From Paraburkholderia ginsengisoli NBRC 100965 (GTDB taxonomy: Bacteria > Pseudomonadota > Gammaproteobacteria > Burkholderiales > Burkholderiaceae), in the NCBI RefSeq assembly GCF_000739735.1, contig NZ_BBJF01000005.1, forward strand, positions 124,001 to 188,000: 64,000 nucleotides of DNA, in the 5' to 3' direction. The notes below the pieces were generated by a model. The model made no database searches, had not been told where the DNA came from, and saw only the letters and a list, made by a program, of their open reading frames with translations. Position numbers and translations under genes: made by a program. The first letter of the stretch is position 1. Each line of letters begins with the position of its first letter. Shown one piece after another: positions 7,720-16,710 of this stretch.

Positions 7720-9909
7720 TCAGTTCGAATCAGCGTACTTCAACGTCCAGCTCAACGTGCGATTGCCTCCGCCCGTCAGCGCGAAAGGATGCGTAGTGCA
7801 GGCAAAATTCGAATGCAATTGCCCGATCGGCGTGGTCGACAGCGGATTGGTGACACCGCTCGCCATCTCGAAGTTGGACAGCGCGCAACTGTCGAAGCCC
7901 GTGGTGCCGTAGTTCGTTGCAATGCTGTTCGCGTAGTTAACCGAAACACCGTCGCCATTCGCCGTGGTGTTCGGGAAGTCCGCGAAAGACGTGAAATCCG
8001 TCTCGACCGACATATTGCCGGTCAGCGTTGCAGAGCTTAGCGTGTCGGTTCGGCTCATGTTGCCGTGACTGAACGTCAACACCGTATGGACCTGCAGATC
8101 GAGATCCGACGTATAGGTCGCGTTCTTCGTGGCCTGCCTGAATTTGGCCGTGTCGAAAGAGACCACCACCTGGCCGTTGGCTTCCTGCACGTTCAGGTTC
8201 TTGTAGTAGGTGACCGGAATATAGGTTTTGCCGCCATAAGAAACCTGCGGAATCAGCAATGCATAGCTGAGGTCCGTCGTGCCGTAAATCAGCTTGTCGG
8301 AGAACGGGGTCGGGTAGTACGGCGTGAACGAGTTATAGTCGGGCGCCTGGCTCAAATTCAGATTGATGACACGCTTGCCGTCGCGCACGGTGATCAGCGC
8401 GGCGCTATAAGGATGCGCGGTATCGGTCGGCTGGTTGTACCAGGTGAGCGTGTAATGCGGTTTTGCATCCAGCCAGGTTTGCAGATCGGCATCAGCCATC
8501 GGCGCTTTGCCCTTGAAACCGAGCTTGTCCCACCACGCGTTCACGTACATGAACTGGTGCAACAGGCTGAAGTTCTCGCCCATCACGCGCGGCTTGCCAC
8601 GATACGTATCGGTGCCGCGGCCTTTGACCCACATGTTCACGGACGGCGTGGGCAAGGTCGGGTCGTACCAGAACGTTTCGTAGCGATAGGCCGCCTTGTA
8701 AATGTACGCGTAGGCAACCTGCATTTCCTGCGGCGTGAGTACACCCGCATTGGCCGCTGCGGTCAGCACTTCCATGAAGGCCGTATCGCCGTACGGGCCG
8801 ATGGAGCGCCCGTAGTTGAAGCCCTGGCCGTCGGCGTTGAGTTGCGGGAGAATCAGGTCGACCGATTTGCGCAGATACGATTTCAATTCCGGCGTCAGGT
8901 TGGCCTCATTGCCCATTTCCAGCGTTCGCTCGGTGACTTCGCCGATCAGCAGCGTGCTGTACCGGTCGAAACGCGCCTGATCGTAATAGGTGGTATGGGT
9001 ATTCGATGCTTCGTCCGAAAAGCCGCCGGAAGAATCGTTTCTGATGTGCTTGGTCAGCGTGTACAGAAGCGCATCACGCGCGCCCATCGTGGCGACCGTC
9101 GCATCGGACGCGGAAGAGAACGTCGGATTGCTCCAGCCGAGCTTTTGCCTCAAACCTGCAATGCCGTAAGAGACCGCGTAGTAGTTTTGCGCGGTATTGA
9201 GCGAAGCGACGTCGATCGGCACGCCGGCAGTGGGACACGTATTCGTTTTACCGCTGGCGTCCGCGCCGAACATGTCGCAGAAGGTCAGGCGGCTTTGCAA
9301 CGTAGCCAGCATCGCGTCGCTGAAAACCTCGTTGAGCATGCCGTGCGCTTTGAAGTTATTGAGCGCGACGAGATAGTAGTACTCGCCCCATGACGTGTTC
9401 GCGTACATGTAATTGGCGCCGTTCATCTGCGTCATCATGGCGGTCGTTATCTTCTGATACGTCGCCAGATAATCCGCGTAGGCCGGATCGCCCTTCGATT
9501 TCATATCGATCAATATCCACGACAGGCCGAGCGCCAGCTTGCCGGGCAGGAATTTATCGCCCGTGTTGGTATCCAGCACGTGGACCGGATTGCCGTCGCC
9601 GAGGTCCATGACGACCTGCGTGAAGTCCGGCGCTTTCTTGATGAGGTCAAATAGCGCTCTCATCTGTCCCATCATCGTGATAGGGATGCCCGCGTCGGCC
9701 TGGACGCTCGTGTCGGGCGCGCCGTAGACAATCCCGTGCAGCGAAATGGCGCCGCCTTTGGACGGATCGGGCGTGGTTACCGGCGGGGTGTCGGGTGGGG
9801 TGTTCGGTGAACCGTTTGAGCCGTCATTCGCGCCGCCGCATGCGCTGAATAAAAGAGCGGTGGCGGTGCTCAGTGCGAATGCGAGCGCGGTTTTTCTCGG
9901 TGAAAGCAT
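7720..9909 (-). CDS. Large secreted lipoprotein, possibly a polysaccharide lyase-like enzyme
   Basis: The protein has 729 residues. It starts with a lipoprotein signal peptide (lipobox LFSAC, lipidated Cys about residue 24), then a Pro/Thr-rich linker (about 30-50). A long helical region with aromatic-rich motifs follows (NTSWGEYYYLVALNNF; FNYGRSIGPYGDTAFMEVLTAAA). From about residue 460 there is a beta-rich C-terminal half. An alpha-toroid followed by a beta-sandwich is the architecture of several polysaccharide lyase families, but I do not recognise a specific family and see no proven catalytic residues. The ATG at 9909 has GGAGACAAGC upstream. It is monocistronic and convergent with the sugar operon, which would fit a role in extracellular polysaccharide attack (inference). 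Confidence 0.8.
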   Translation of the reverse strand: MLSPRKTALAFALSTATALLFSACGGANDGSNGSPNTPPDTPPVTTPDPSKGGAISLHGIVYGAPDTSVQADAGIPITMMGQMRALFDLIKKAPDFTQVVMDLGDGNPVHVLDTNTGDKFLPGKLALGLSWILIDMKSKGDPAYADYLATYQKITTAMMTQMNGANYMYANTSWGEYYYLVALNNFKAHGMLNEVFSDAMLATLQSRLTFCDMFGADASGKTNTCPTAGVPIDVASLNTAQNYYAVSYGIAGLRQKLGWSNPTFSSASDATVATMGARDALLYTLTKHIRNDSSGGFSDEASNTHTTYYDQARFDRYSTLLIGEVTERTLEMGNEANLTPELKSYLRKSVDLILPQLNADGQGFNYGRSIGPYGDTAFMEVLTAAANAGVLTPQEMQVAYAYIYKAAYRYETFWYDPTLPTPSVNMWVKGRGTDTYRGKPRVMGENFSLLHQFMYVNAWWDKLGFKGKAPMADADLQTWLDAKPHYTLTWYNQPTDTAHPYSAALITVRDGKRVINLNLSQAPDYNSFTPYYPTPFSDKLIYGTTDLSYALLIPQVSYGGKTYIPVTYYKNLNVQEANGQVVVSFDTAKFRQATKNATYTSDLDLQVHTVLTFSHGNMSRTDTLSSATLTGNMSVETDFTSFADFPNTTANGDGVSVNYANSIATNYGTTGFDSCALSNFEMASGVTNPLSTTPIGQLHSNFACTTHPFALTGGGNRTLSWTLKYADSN

Positions 9910-10956
9910 GCTTGTCTCCAGATTTTTAATTTAATTCGATGCCTGAATGGACGTTTTGTCGGTAAAGCATTATTCGTTTTTTGCATCTCCTTTAATAAAT
10001 TAAAAACAAATTCTGACCGTGATGCTTGATGAAGCTAACGGCGCGCACATCGGGCCTCGGAAATGGAGGCAATGAGGTGCTGCAGCCAATCATCGGTTGT
10101 CTGATGACATAGCCGGGTCGGACAGAATCTGTCCGCGAGAGTTACTCCCGCATGTAGTTGCGCCGTCATCTCTAGTCTGCAACCGTATCTCTAAAAGGCG
10201 TCTCCCGCGCTGATTTCGCTGCGGCGCACCATCGGCGATGAGAAACGCCGATGGATCCTGCGCCTGAAATATTTGGTAAGTCGTAGGAGATCATATCTCA
10301 ACGAACTTGGCAAGTCAGACGAATTTTGCCGACGAGCGCGCGTGTCCCTGTTCCTGAGGAGGAGCGGAGGGCGCCTGATCAATTCATTCCTATCGGTTCT
10401 GCTTTTCGCACGCGATCAAAAAAATATAGCGGACAGCGGAATGCCGAATTGAATTGGAATGCTTAAACGCTTTCACTGGTTTCGCTCGACGGATTCGCAG
10501 TGAACGACAGTCCGTTGCGCATTGATAAGCGTTGCGAAGCTATTGCCTGGCGGGCGCCGATCACTGGGAATGGCCGCTAACCGCCGTTGTCCATGCCGCT
10601 CGTCTTCGGCGAGGCGACGGCGACACTGATGTTCCCGGTTCAACGCAATGTGTCGTTCCATTCGGTAGATACGACGTAAAACGTTTGCGCGATCGAATTC
10701 CGAGCCCCCTGAGCCAGAGAAGCGGCTATCCGCGAGAAAAGCATCCGACTAATGGGCGCTGACGCTCGGCGGCGCGTGGAAACAAACTCGGTGAAATTTA
10801 GGGAGGATTCCTTGGAATCGACCGCAGATCGCTGAACGATTCCGCGTTCGACACGCGTCGCACGCAACCCACCCGTCGACCCAACGCTGCCGCGCAAGCT
10901 CCATCGGATAAGATACGGCCCGCCATGCAATTTTTAGAACGGAAGGAGTGTTTTCA
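9910..10956. other. Intergenic region of about 1 kb without a supported gene
   Basis: Only short overlapping frames without ribosome-binding sites are present. The part next to 9910 is AT-rich (TTTAATTTAATTCG; TTTAATAAATTAAAAAC) and probably holds the lipoprotein promoter. An inverted repeat CGGACAG-AAT-CTGTCCG lies at 10119-10135. The last 100 bp probably carry the promoter of the DUF2322 gene. Confidence 0.6.
10119..10135. promoter_or_regulatory. Perfect 7-bp inverted repeat, possible operator
   Basis: CGGACAG and CTGTCCG flank a 3-bp spacer (AAT). It lies about 210 bp upstream of the lipoprotein start, in a region without coding potential. The binding factor is unknown. Confidence 0.35.
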
Positions 10957-11289
10957 ATGATTCAACCGAGCAGCGTATTCAAGGAGAACCTGGCGCAGAT
11001 GCCGGCCATCGACGGTATCGCGCGTATCGATCTGGTGGACGGCAAGGGCGCCGTGGTCGCGAGCATCGAGAACAAGCCGGGCAAGCAGGGCTCGCTCGCG
11101 GTGTACAACTATCTGCGCGAGACGTTCGGCACGCTGGACGCGAAAGCAGCCGAGCACGGCCTCGCCCTGTTCGCCGAACATACGGGCGACGCGCGCAATC
11201 GTCCGGGCGCGCATCCGAACGTCGATCTGCTGCTCGCGATCGCGGCTGGCAGTGAGGCGTTGCGTATCGACGTCGTCGCAGCGGGTTGA
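10957..11289 (+). CDS. DUF2322 family protein
   Basis: This small cytoplasmic protein of 110 residues begins MIQPSSVFKENLAQMPAIDG. The sequence IARIDLVDGKGAVVASIENKPGKQGSLAVYNYL resembles the DUF2322 family, which has no known function; the assignment is from memory of the family. The ATG at 10957 has GGAAGGAG at 10941-10948 with ideal spacing, and is preferred to the in-frame GTG at 10948, which lies inside that Shine-Dalgarno sequence. There are no membrane segments. It stands alone, convergent with the following LysR gene. Confidence 0.75.
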   Translation: MIQPSSVFKENLAQMPAIDGIARIDLVDGKGAVVASIENKPGKQGSLAVYNYLRETFGTLDAKAAEHGLALFAEHTGDARNRPGAHPNVDLLLAIAAGSEALRIDVVAAG

Positions 11290-11387
11290 CGCGAGGCGCT
11301 GCGCGTCGAGTGGGTGGCGATTGATTGAGGCCACCGCCGGCTCGCAGCGCGAGAATACGCCGGCAAGCGGGCACCACGCATTACGCG

Positions 11388-12329
11388 TTACGCCGCGCGG
11401 ACAGCGCGAAGCTCGTTCGCATCGAGAAAGAAATTCCTGTTATCAGCCATCCGTTCGACCATGAAGTCGATAAAAGTCTTCACGCGCAACGGCTGCTCCG
11501 TCCTATGCCCGTAGTAGATATAGACCGTACCGTACTCGGTGATGTGCTGCGTCAGCAACGCAACGAGCCGGCCGGTCCGGATGTGCGGGGTGGCATTGAA
11601 GCTGCCCAGCTGTCCGATACCCAGCCCCGATAACACCGCCTGCGTTTCCACGTCCGTGTCGTTCACGCAAATGGTGGGCGGCATGTCGCGATAGACGATC
11701 TCGTCGTCGATCTGAAATTGCCACTGCGCGAGCTTGCCCGTGTTCGCGCGCCGATAACCGGTGCAACGGTGTTGAGCGAGATCATCGATAGTTTGCGGCG
11801 CACCGTGACGCTCGATATAGTCGGGCGATGCGCACACGATCAACTGAATCGGCACGAGCGCGCGGGCAATCGATCCGCCCGACGGCGGCGGCCCGCCGCG
11901 AAATCCCACATCGGCACGTTCGGTCACGAGATCGGTGAAGTGATCGTCGAATTGCACTTCGAGCCGCACGTTCGGGTAAAGACGCTGGAATTGCTCGAAG
12001 TACGGCCACAGTACCGGCAGCCCAAGCGCTCGCGGCGCGCTGACGCGTAGCAGGCCGCCCACTTCTTCCTTCGAGCGGCGCGCCTCGTCGAGCGCGGACG
12101 AAAAAATGGCAAGTGCCGGCTTCACGCTGTCGAATAGCCGCTGGCCTTCTTCGGTCAGACTGAGCTTGCGCGTCGTGCGATGAAAGAGCCGCACGCCGAG
12201 TTCCTTCTCCAGTTGCATGACCGCATGACTTGCCGCCTGAGGCGAGATGCCCTGATCGACCGCCGCGCGCCGCAGGCTTCCTAGCGTCGCGGCGCGCACG
12301 AACGTGGTGATTGCACGAACTTCGTTCAT
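11388..12329 (-). CDS. LysR family transcriptional regulator
   Basis: The protein has 313 residues. The N-terminal winged helix-turn-helix (about 1-60) contains LGSLRRAAVDQGISPQAASHAVMQLEKELGVRLFHRTTRKLSLTEEG. The rest is the LysR effector-binding domain (from about residue 90, GLLRVSAPRALG). It is divergent from an SDR oxidoreductase gene with 120 bp between the starts, the usual arrangement for a LysR protein controlling its neighbour. The sequence is of the CrgA/YafC-like subgroup that often sits beside short-chain dehydrogenases. The ligand is unknown. Confidence 0.92.
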   Translation of the reverse strand: MNEVRAITTFVRAATLGSLRRAAVDQGISPQAASHAVMQLEKELGVRLFHRTTRKLSLTEEGQRLFDSVKPALAIFSSALDEARRSKEEVGGLLRVSAPRALGLPVLWPYFEQFQRLYPNVRLEVQFDDHFTDLVTERADVGFRGGPPPSGGSIARALVPIQLIVCASPDYIERHGAPQTIDDLAQHRCTGYRRANTGKLAQWQFQIDDEIVYRDMPPTICVNDTDVETQAVLSGLGIGQLGSFNATPHIRTGRLVALLTQHITEYGTVYIYYGHRTEQPLRVKTFIDFMVERMADNRNFFLDANELRAVRAA

Positions 12330-12370
12330 CGCCTGCGCCTCGGATTAGCAAACAAAAGTTGATTATCAGT

Positions 12371-12388
12371 CTAGCAATAGGTGGCTAG
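12371..12388. promoter_or_regulatory. Dyad in the LysR/SDR intergenic region, candidate operator
   Basis: CTAGC-AATAGGTG-GCTAG has perfect 5-bp arms with an 8-bp spacer. It lies 42 bp upstream of the lysR start and 62 bp upstream of the SDR start, which suits a LysR binding site. Assignment is by position only. Confidence 0.4.
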
Positions 12389-12449
12389 TTTGTGTCAGTC
12401 GCCGCGCCTACCATGGCTTCACTTTCACACCATTCGTAGGAGAAACATC

Positions 12450-13307
12450 ATGGCTGACCTTCACCACAACGACTTCAAGCGCGTCTGGTTCATCACCGGC
12501 GCATCGCGTGGCATCGGCGCGCTGATCGCCGAGGCCGCGCTCGCGGACGGCAACGCGGTCGTGGCGGCGGGACGCAACGTTGCCGCCATCGTGGAGCGCC
12601 TCGGCGACTCGGCCGCTTTGCTACCGGTTGCGCTGGACGTGACCGACGAGGCGCAGGCGAAAGCGGTGGTGCAAATGGCCATGGAAAAATTCGGCCGCGT
12701 CGACGTGCTCGTGAACAACGCGGGCTTCGGTCTGCTGGGCGCGGTGGAGGAGTCCGCCGACCGCGACGTGCGCCGCATGTACGACACCAACGTATTCGGC
12801 CTGCTGAACGTCACGCGCGCTGTGCTGCCGGTCATGCGCGCCAGGCGCGCCGGCCACGTGATCAACATTTCGTCGATCGGTGGCTATCGCGGCGCGGCGG
12901 GGTTCGGCGTGTATTCGTCGACGAAGTTCGCGGTCGAGGGTCTCACCGAAGCGCTCAGAGACGAGTTGCAACCGCTCGGCCTTCACGCGACGGTCGTCGA
13001 GCCAGGTTATTTCCGCACGGATTTCCTCGACGCGTCGTCGCTGACGATTGCGCCTGACGTGATCGCCGACTACGACGCGAGTTCGGGCGCGGTTCGCCGC
13101 AAGGCCACCCAGATGAATCACAACCAGCCCGGCGACCCGAAAAAGCTGGCGGACGCGATGGTCGTACTGGTCGACGCGCCCAATCCGCCGCTGCGTCTTC
13201 CGCTCGGCACCGATACGCTGGCCGCGATTGCCGCGAAAAACGCATACGTGGAGCAGGAAATGCAAACGTGGCGGGCGCTGTCGGCATCGACGGATTTTCC
13301 TGCTTGA
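12450..13307 (+). CDS. Short-chain dehydrogenase/reductase (SDR)
   Basis: This is a 285-residue classical SDR. The NAD(P)-binding motif TGASRGIG is at about 16-23, followed by NNAGFG, the catalytic Ser in ISSIGG and the Tyr/Lys pair in YSSTKFAVEG. An Arg/Asn pattern after the second strand (AAGRN) hints at NADP preference. The C-terminal part (about 200-285) is variable and sets the unknown substrate. The start at 12450 has GTAGGAG six bases upstream; the frame is open earlier but lacks another good start. It is divergent from, and probably controlled by, the LysR gene. Confidence 0.92.
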   Translation: MADLHHNDFKRVWFITGASRGIGALIAEAALADGNAVVAAGRNVAAIVERLGDSAALLPVALDVTDEAQAKAVVQMAMEKFGRVDVLVNNAGFGLLGAVEESADRDVRRMYDTNVFGLLNVTRAVLPVMRARRAGHVINISSIGGYRGAAGFGVYSSTKFAVEGLTEALRDELQPLGLHATVVEPGYFRTDFLDASSLTIAPDVIADYDASSGAVRRKATQMNHNQPGDPKKLADAMVVLVDAPNPPLRLPLGTDTLAAIAAKNAYVEQEMQTWRALSASTDFPA

Positions 13308-13321
13308 GGTGCTGGTCTGTC

Positions 13322-13367
13322 GGCGCCGTAAATCCCGCCGCGCCCGCGCGAGGGAATTCACGGCGCC
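13322..13367 (+). terminator. Long imperfect hairpin after the SDR gene
   Basis: GGCGCCGT and ACGGCGCC form the ends of a stem that continues imperfectly inward (AAATCCC against GGGAATT). It starts 14 bp after the SDR stop. There is no U tract, so factor-independent termination is uncertain. Confidence 0.4.
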
Positions 13368-13483
13368 TCGCGGCCGTTCACGGGCCGCCATGCGCGGCCT
13401 TGCTTATTCTTCAGCGGAAAGCGACGTTATTCGAAGGCTTTGGATTGGGTTCACAAACGGCTTCTATTCGATCAATTGAAAAC

Positions 13484-13533
13484 CGCAGGCTCGGCTGAAA
13501 CTGGCGTTATGCCAATCGCGCCAGGAGCCTGCG
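13484..13533 (+). promoter_or_regulatory. Hairpin that sequesters the ribosome-binding site of the next gene
   Basis: CGCAGGCTC (13484-13492) pairs perfectly with GAGCCTGCG (13525-13533), which ends at the base before the ATG at 13534. Inside it CTGGCG (13501-13506) pairs with CGCCAG (13519-13524). The only Shine-Dalgarno sequence, CCAGGAG (13521-13527), is therefore buried in a 15-bp stem interrupted by one 8-nt bulge. No U tract follows, so it is not a terminator. Translation of the downstream gene should depend on opening this structure, for instance by heat, a protein or an sRNA. The trigger is not deducible. Confidence 0.7.
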
Positions 13534-13821
13534 ATGTCTTCCCGCCACGACAAAGATCATCCGTTCGAAGCCGGCTTGCCCGAGTTCGCCGCGTCCGAAT
13601 GGAACGGCCCGTCAGCGGCTCAGGACGCAGCGATGCACGAACTGCAACGCGCGTCCGAGGGCGTCTTGCAGCTTGCGACGCAAACTCATGCCGCCGTGGG
13701 GCGAAACGACCCGGCAGCCGCGGAAATGGCGCGCGCGTCGCTTGAGCAGCAATTGACGCTGACCACACGGCTGATCGACGAGCTTCTGTTCGGCGGCCCC
13801 GACCAGCCCACGACGCACTGA
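13534..13821 (+). CDS. Small hypothetical protein with a predicted helical core
   Basis: I do not recognise this 95-residue protein. It is acidic, has no signal peptide or membrane segment, and residues about 28-88 are a continuous amphipathic helix pattern rich in Ala, Gln and Leu (AAMHELQRASEGVLQLATQ; ARASLEQQLTLTTRLIDELL). This resembles phasin-like or helical-bundle proteins, but homology is not claimed. Start ATG 13534 with CCAGGAG, which is buried in a hairpin. Two more small unknown genes follow on the same strand (13885 and 14132). Confidence 0.7.
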   Translation: MSSRHDKDHPFEAGLPEFAASEWNGPSAAQDAAMHELQRASEGVLQLATQTHAAVGRNDPAAAEMARASLEQQLTLTTRLIDELLFGGPDQPTTH

Positions 13822-13884
13822 GCGTCCCGCACGTCTTTCACGCACGACGATATCAATCGCAGTCTCGACCTTCCGAAATCCAAA

Positions 13885-14028
13885 ATGAGCGCTTTGACGA
13901 TACTTCTCTGCATCTGGGCCATGGTCGCGTTCTGCGCTGTCCTGTTTATCCGGGGCGCCAGCGCGCGCGTCGAGCGCCCCGCGAAAGCGCCGCAAAGCCG
14001 TGCGTCGCGCTATTCGATCGCGGAGTAA
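13885..14028 (+). CDS. Predicted 47-residue single-pass membrane microprotein
   Basis: ATG at 13885 opens a frame of 48 codons ending TAA at 14028. The product starts MSALTILLCIWAMVAFCAVL, one clear hydrophobic segment of about 19 residues, followed by a positively charged tail (RGASARVERPAKAPQSR...). By the positive-inside rule the tail would be cytoplasmic. No strong Shine-Dalgarno sequence is visible upstream, so expression is uncertain. It lies 63 bp after the helical protein gene and 103 bp before another small gene, possibly one transcript. Confidence 0.5.
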   Translation: MSALTILLCIWAMVAFCAVLFIRGASARVERPAKAPQSRASRYSIAE

Positions 14029-14131
14029 CGGCGATCCGAACCGGCCGCAGCGCTGCTGGCGGGCGGGGTACCATGAAGTGCGCCAGCGCTTGCTGGTTTG
14101 CACTGACGATACCTTCACCGGAGGTTTTCGC

Positions 14132-14359
14132 ATGGACACGCATTCGATTCTGGGCATGATGCACGCCGAAGAGGCTTTGCTGGTTTCCGTCGTGCGCTCG
14201 TTGCCCGCGGACATCAAACGCAAGATCGCCAACGACTTTCACGAGCAGGCCCAACTCGCGGAAACGTCGCATCTGAATCCGACCACCGATCGCGAAGCGA
14301 GCGACGCGTTCAAGGCCCATATCCGACGCCTGTCGAACATGCTGGCTTCGCTGTCTTGA
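14132..14359 (+). CDS. Small hypothetical protein (75 residues)
   Basis: Begins MDTHSILGMMHAEEALLVSVVRSLPADIKRKIAND. The frame is open from 14000, but the ATG at 14132 has CCGGAGG 8-14 bases upstream and is preferred. There is no signal peptide or membrane segment; it appears mostly helical. I do not recognise a family. Third in a row of small unknown genes on the plus strand. Confidence 0.65.
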   Translation: MDTHSILGMMHAEEALLVSVVRSLPADIKRKIANDFHEQAQLAETSHLNPTTDREASDAFKAHIRRLSNMLASLS

Positions 14360-14741
14360 CCAGCGACGGCGACGCCGCGCGTCGCCGGACCCGCTTGCGC
14401 GAATCCGCTCACCCATCGATTCGACGCATCGAGCGGCGGTAAGAGACCGCCGCGCAGCACCGCACGCGTGCGCGATTCACCCGCGCGAAAACGCCCTGTG
14501 AGACGGACATCCGTCCATTTGCACGCTCCGCATCGGCCTGCCATCACGTCTTCAGATGCGCGTCGGTTATGCGCCCGACCCCCTTTTCTATTGGGGGCAG
14601 CTTAAGCTTCACTTAAGAAAGCCTCCCTAGGCTAGCCCCAGCCTTAAGCAGCGCCTCATGCAGTGACTGGGGGTGCTGGTTCAATAAACCCACCTGCACG
14701 TGCGTGTCGTCGGCGCACCGATGGTCGACCGCTTTTAGTCA
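14360..14741. other. Intergenic region, probably the promoter of the M23 peptidase
   Basis: No gene is supported. It holds a weak CCCCC-N9-GGGGG hairpin (14579-14597) followed by CTTAAG repeated at 14601-14606 and 14612-14617. These may be part of a regulatory region for the peptidase gene. Confidence 0.5.
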
Positions 14742-15746
14742 ATGCCCCTATCTGTAGCTCGCGTCCTGCCCGGGCGGGCCGGCAAAATCATCGTCGTCTG
14801 TGCCATCAGTTCCGCGTGCGCGGCTTACCTGCTGAGTCACAATCGTGCTGCTCATACCGAGGACCCGGACGTGTCGCTGGTGAGCAAAGATTCGGCCACG
14901 CGCCCCGCGAGTTCGTCTGGAGCGCCTGCTGTGCCGGGTGCCACGGATGCACCGCCGCCGAAGCCGCCCGCTTTCACCGTGAAGCATGCTTCTATCGAAC
15001 ACAGCTTTGCCGCTGCCGCGCAGAGCATGGGTGTCGATGCGGCCACGACGGCGATTCTGGCGCACGCATTCCATGGCGAAGTTAATTTTTCGCGCGATCT
15101 GCGAGCAGGCGACGGCGTGAGCGCAGTGTTCGACGCCAGCCCTGACGACGGCGCAGCGCACGAACCGCTCGCGGTGCGCATCGTCCGCGGCGGGACGACA
15201 CACGATGTGTTCCTTCACAAAGATCTGCAAGGCAAGCCTTTCTATTATTCGAAAGACGGCGCGAGCACCAAGCCTTCTTTCGAGCGATATCCGCTGGAGT
15301 TCACGCGCGTGTCGTCGGCCTTTTCGTTGCATCGTCTCGACCCAGTTGTGCATCGTTGGCAAAGCCATGACGGTGTCGACCTGGCCGCGCCCTCGGGCAC
15401 GCCGGTGCATGCCACCGCGCGCGGCGTGGTCCGCTTCATCGGCCAGCAAACCGGCTACGGGAAGGTGATCGTCATTCAGAACCCGCCGCCGTACTCGACG
15501 ACGTTCGCGCATCTGTCGCGTTTCGCAAAGGGGCTGCGTCGCGGCAGCCACGTCAATCGCGCTCAGGTGATCGGCTATGTCGGCGAAACCGGTTGGGCAA
15601 CCGGTCCGCATTTGCACTACGAAGTGCACGTGAACAACGTGCCGCATGATCCGCTGACGGTCGAGTTGCCACAGAAGACGCCGCTTCGCGCCGACGAGTT
15701 GCAGCAGTTCAAGGCGCGCGCCGCGGCGTTGACCGCGCTGCTGTGA
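14742..15746 (+). CDS. M23 family metallopeptidase (LytM/murein endopeptidase type)
   Basis: This 334-residue protein has an N-terminal membrane anchor or signal segment (about 14-31, KIIVVCAISSACAAYLL), a Pro/Ala-rich linker (55-78), a helical/OB-like regulatory segment (about 79-190) and a C-terminal peptidase M23 domain (190-315). Zinc ligands are His209 and Asp213 in HDGVDLAAPSGTPV and His292 in the GPHLHYE motif, with His290 as catalytic His. All the usual residues are present, so it should cleave peptidoglycan cross-bridges in the periplasm. It looks monocistronic. Confidence 0.93.
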   Translation: MPLSVARVLPGRAGKIIVVCAISSACAAYLLSHNRAAHTEDPDVSLVSKDSATRPASSSGAPAVPGATDAPPPKPPAFTVKHASIEHSFAAAAQSMGVDAATTAILAHAFHGEVNFSRDLRAGDGVSAVFDASPDDGAAHEPLAVRIVRGGTTHDVFLHKDLQGKPFYYSKDGASTKPSFERYPLEFTRVSSAFSLHRLDPVVHRWQSHDGVDLAAPSGTPVHATARGVVRFIGQQTGYGKVIVIQNPPPYSTTFAHLSRFAKGLRRGSHVNRAQVIGYVGETGWATGPHLHYEVHVNNVPHDPLTVELPQKTPLRADELQQFKARAAALTALL

Positions 15747-16710
15747 GGCTGCCGACGCGACGAAGCAGGGCGTTGGCGGCGAGTCGCGAGAGCAAATAGT
15801 GTGTCGGCGTTCAACGCGCATGTCATGCGCACGAACTGGCTCCCGTCTCAGCTTTGCGACATACCGGTCCGCGTCGGGAAAGCGCTGTCGAGTGGAATCC
15901 GCGACCGCTATATCTGCCCAAAGCGTTCCGCAAACCGTTGCCGGTCAGCACCTCCAGGGGTTTTCCATTGCGCGCAGGAACGCGGGCCGGGTTCACGCGG
16001 AAGCGTTGCCACGGGACGCGCCGGTGTATCAATTCCGACTCATTGCGTGCCGCGAAGCCCGCGCCGAAGCGGCCGCTGTATCGCGCGCCCTTGCCCAGCA
16101 AGGCCGTAACGCTCTTGGCATAGCTGTTGCAATAGCTGAGCCACAAAGCAAAAATACGCTGCGGCCGGAAAAGAAAAAGCAGTACTCGCAGTGAACAGAT
16201 TCCGGCAGCAGCAAAAGTCTTCGTGTATCGCGTTCGGGGAACGACGCATCACACGGGGTGCGGCGGGGCCAACAAAGTACGTAGTCAATAAACAGCGACG
16301 CGAGTGATCGATACGCGATGTATCGGTCACTCGTGATCGTGACGACGTGAAGCGATGACCTCGCCACTTTTTTCTGTCCACGTGGATAGACCTGAAGATC
16401 TCTGGGGGCCTCTTCGCCGGACCGGCGTCAAGCGCCGTTCGCTCACGCACGAGTTCGACGCAATGCAGCCGAAACTCTTAAGCCGCTCGACGGCAAACCC
16501 ATCCGATCTTCCCGCCCCTGGCGTCGGCCATGCACTGCTGCATGCTCGCGCGGCCACACTCCGCGCGAACCGAACGCTTGCGCGTCGCCCGGCAGGCTGC
16601 GAAGATCGCGTAAAAGCGTCTGTGCATCTCCGATGCCCCGCATGGTCCCGACGCGTCCAGCGAAGCTGCACGCCATGCGCCTTTGATGCACTTCTCCACC
16701 GGGGAATTCC
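15747..16710. other. About 960 bp without a confident gene
   Basis: Overlapping frames on both strands (15799-16194 plus, 131 codons; 15823-16146 minus, 107 codons; 16355-16792 plus) lack clear ribosome-binding sites and recognisable motifs. None shows a consistent codon bias over its length. The segment may be a decayed gene. The last 50 bp carry the ribosome-binding site (CCGGGGAATTCC) of the hydroxylase gene. Confidence 0.55.
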
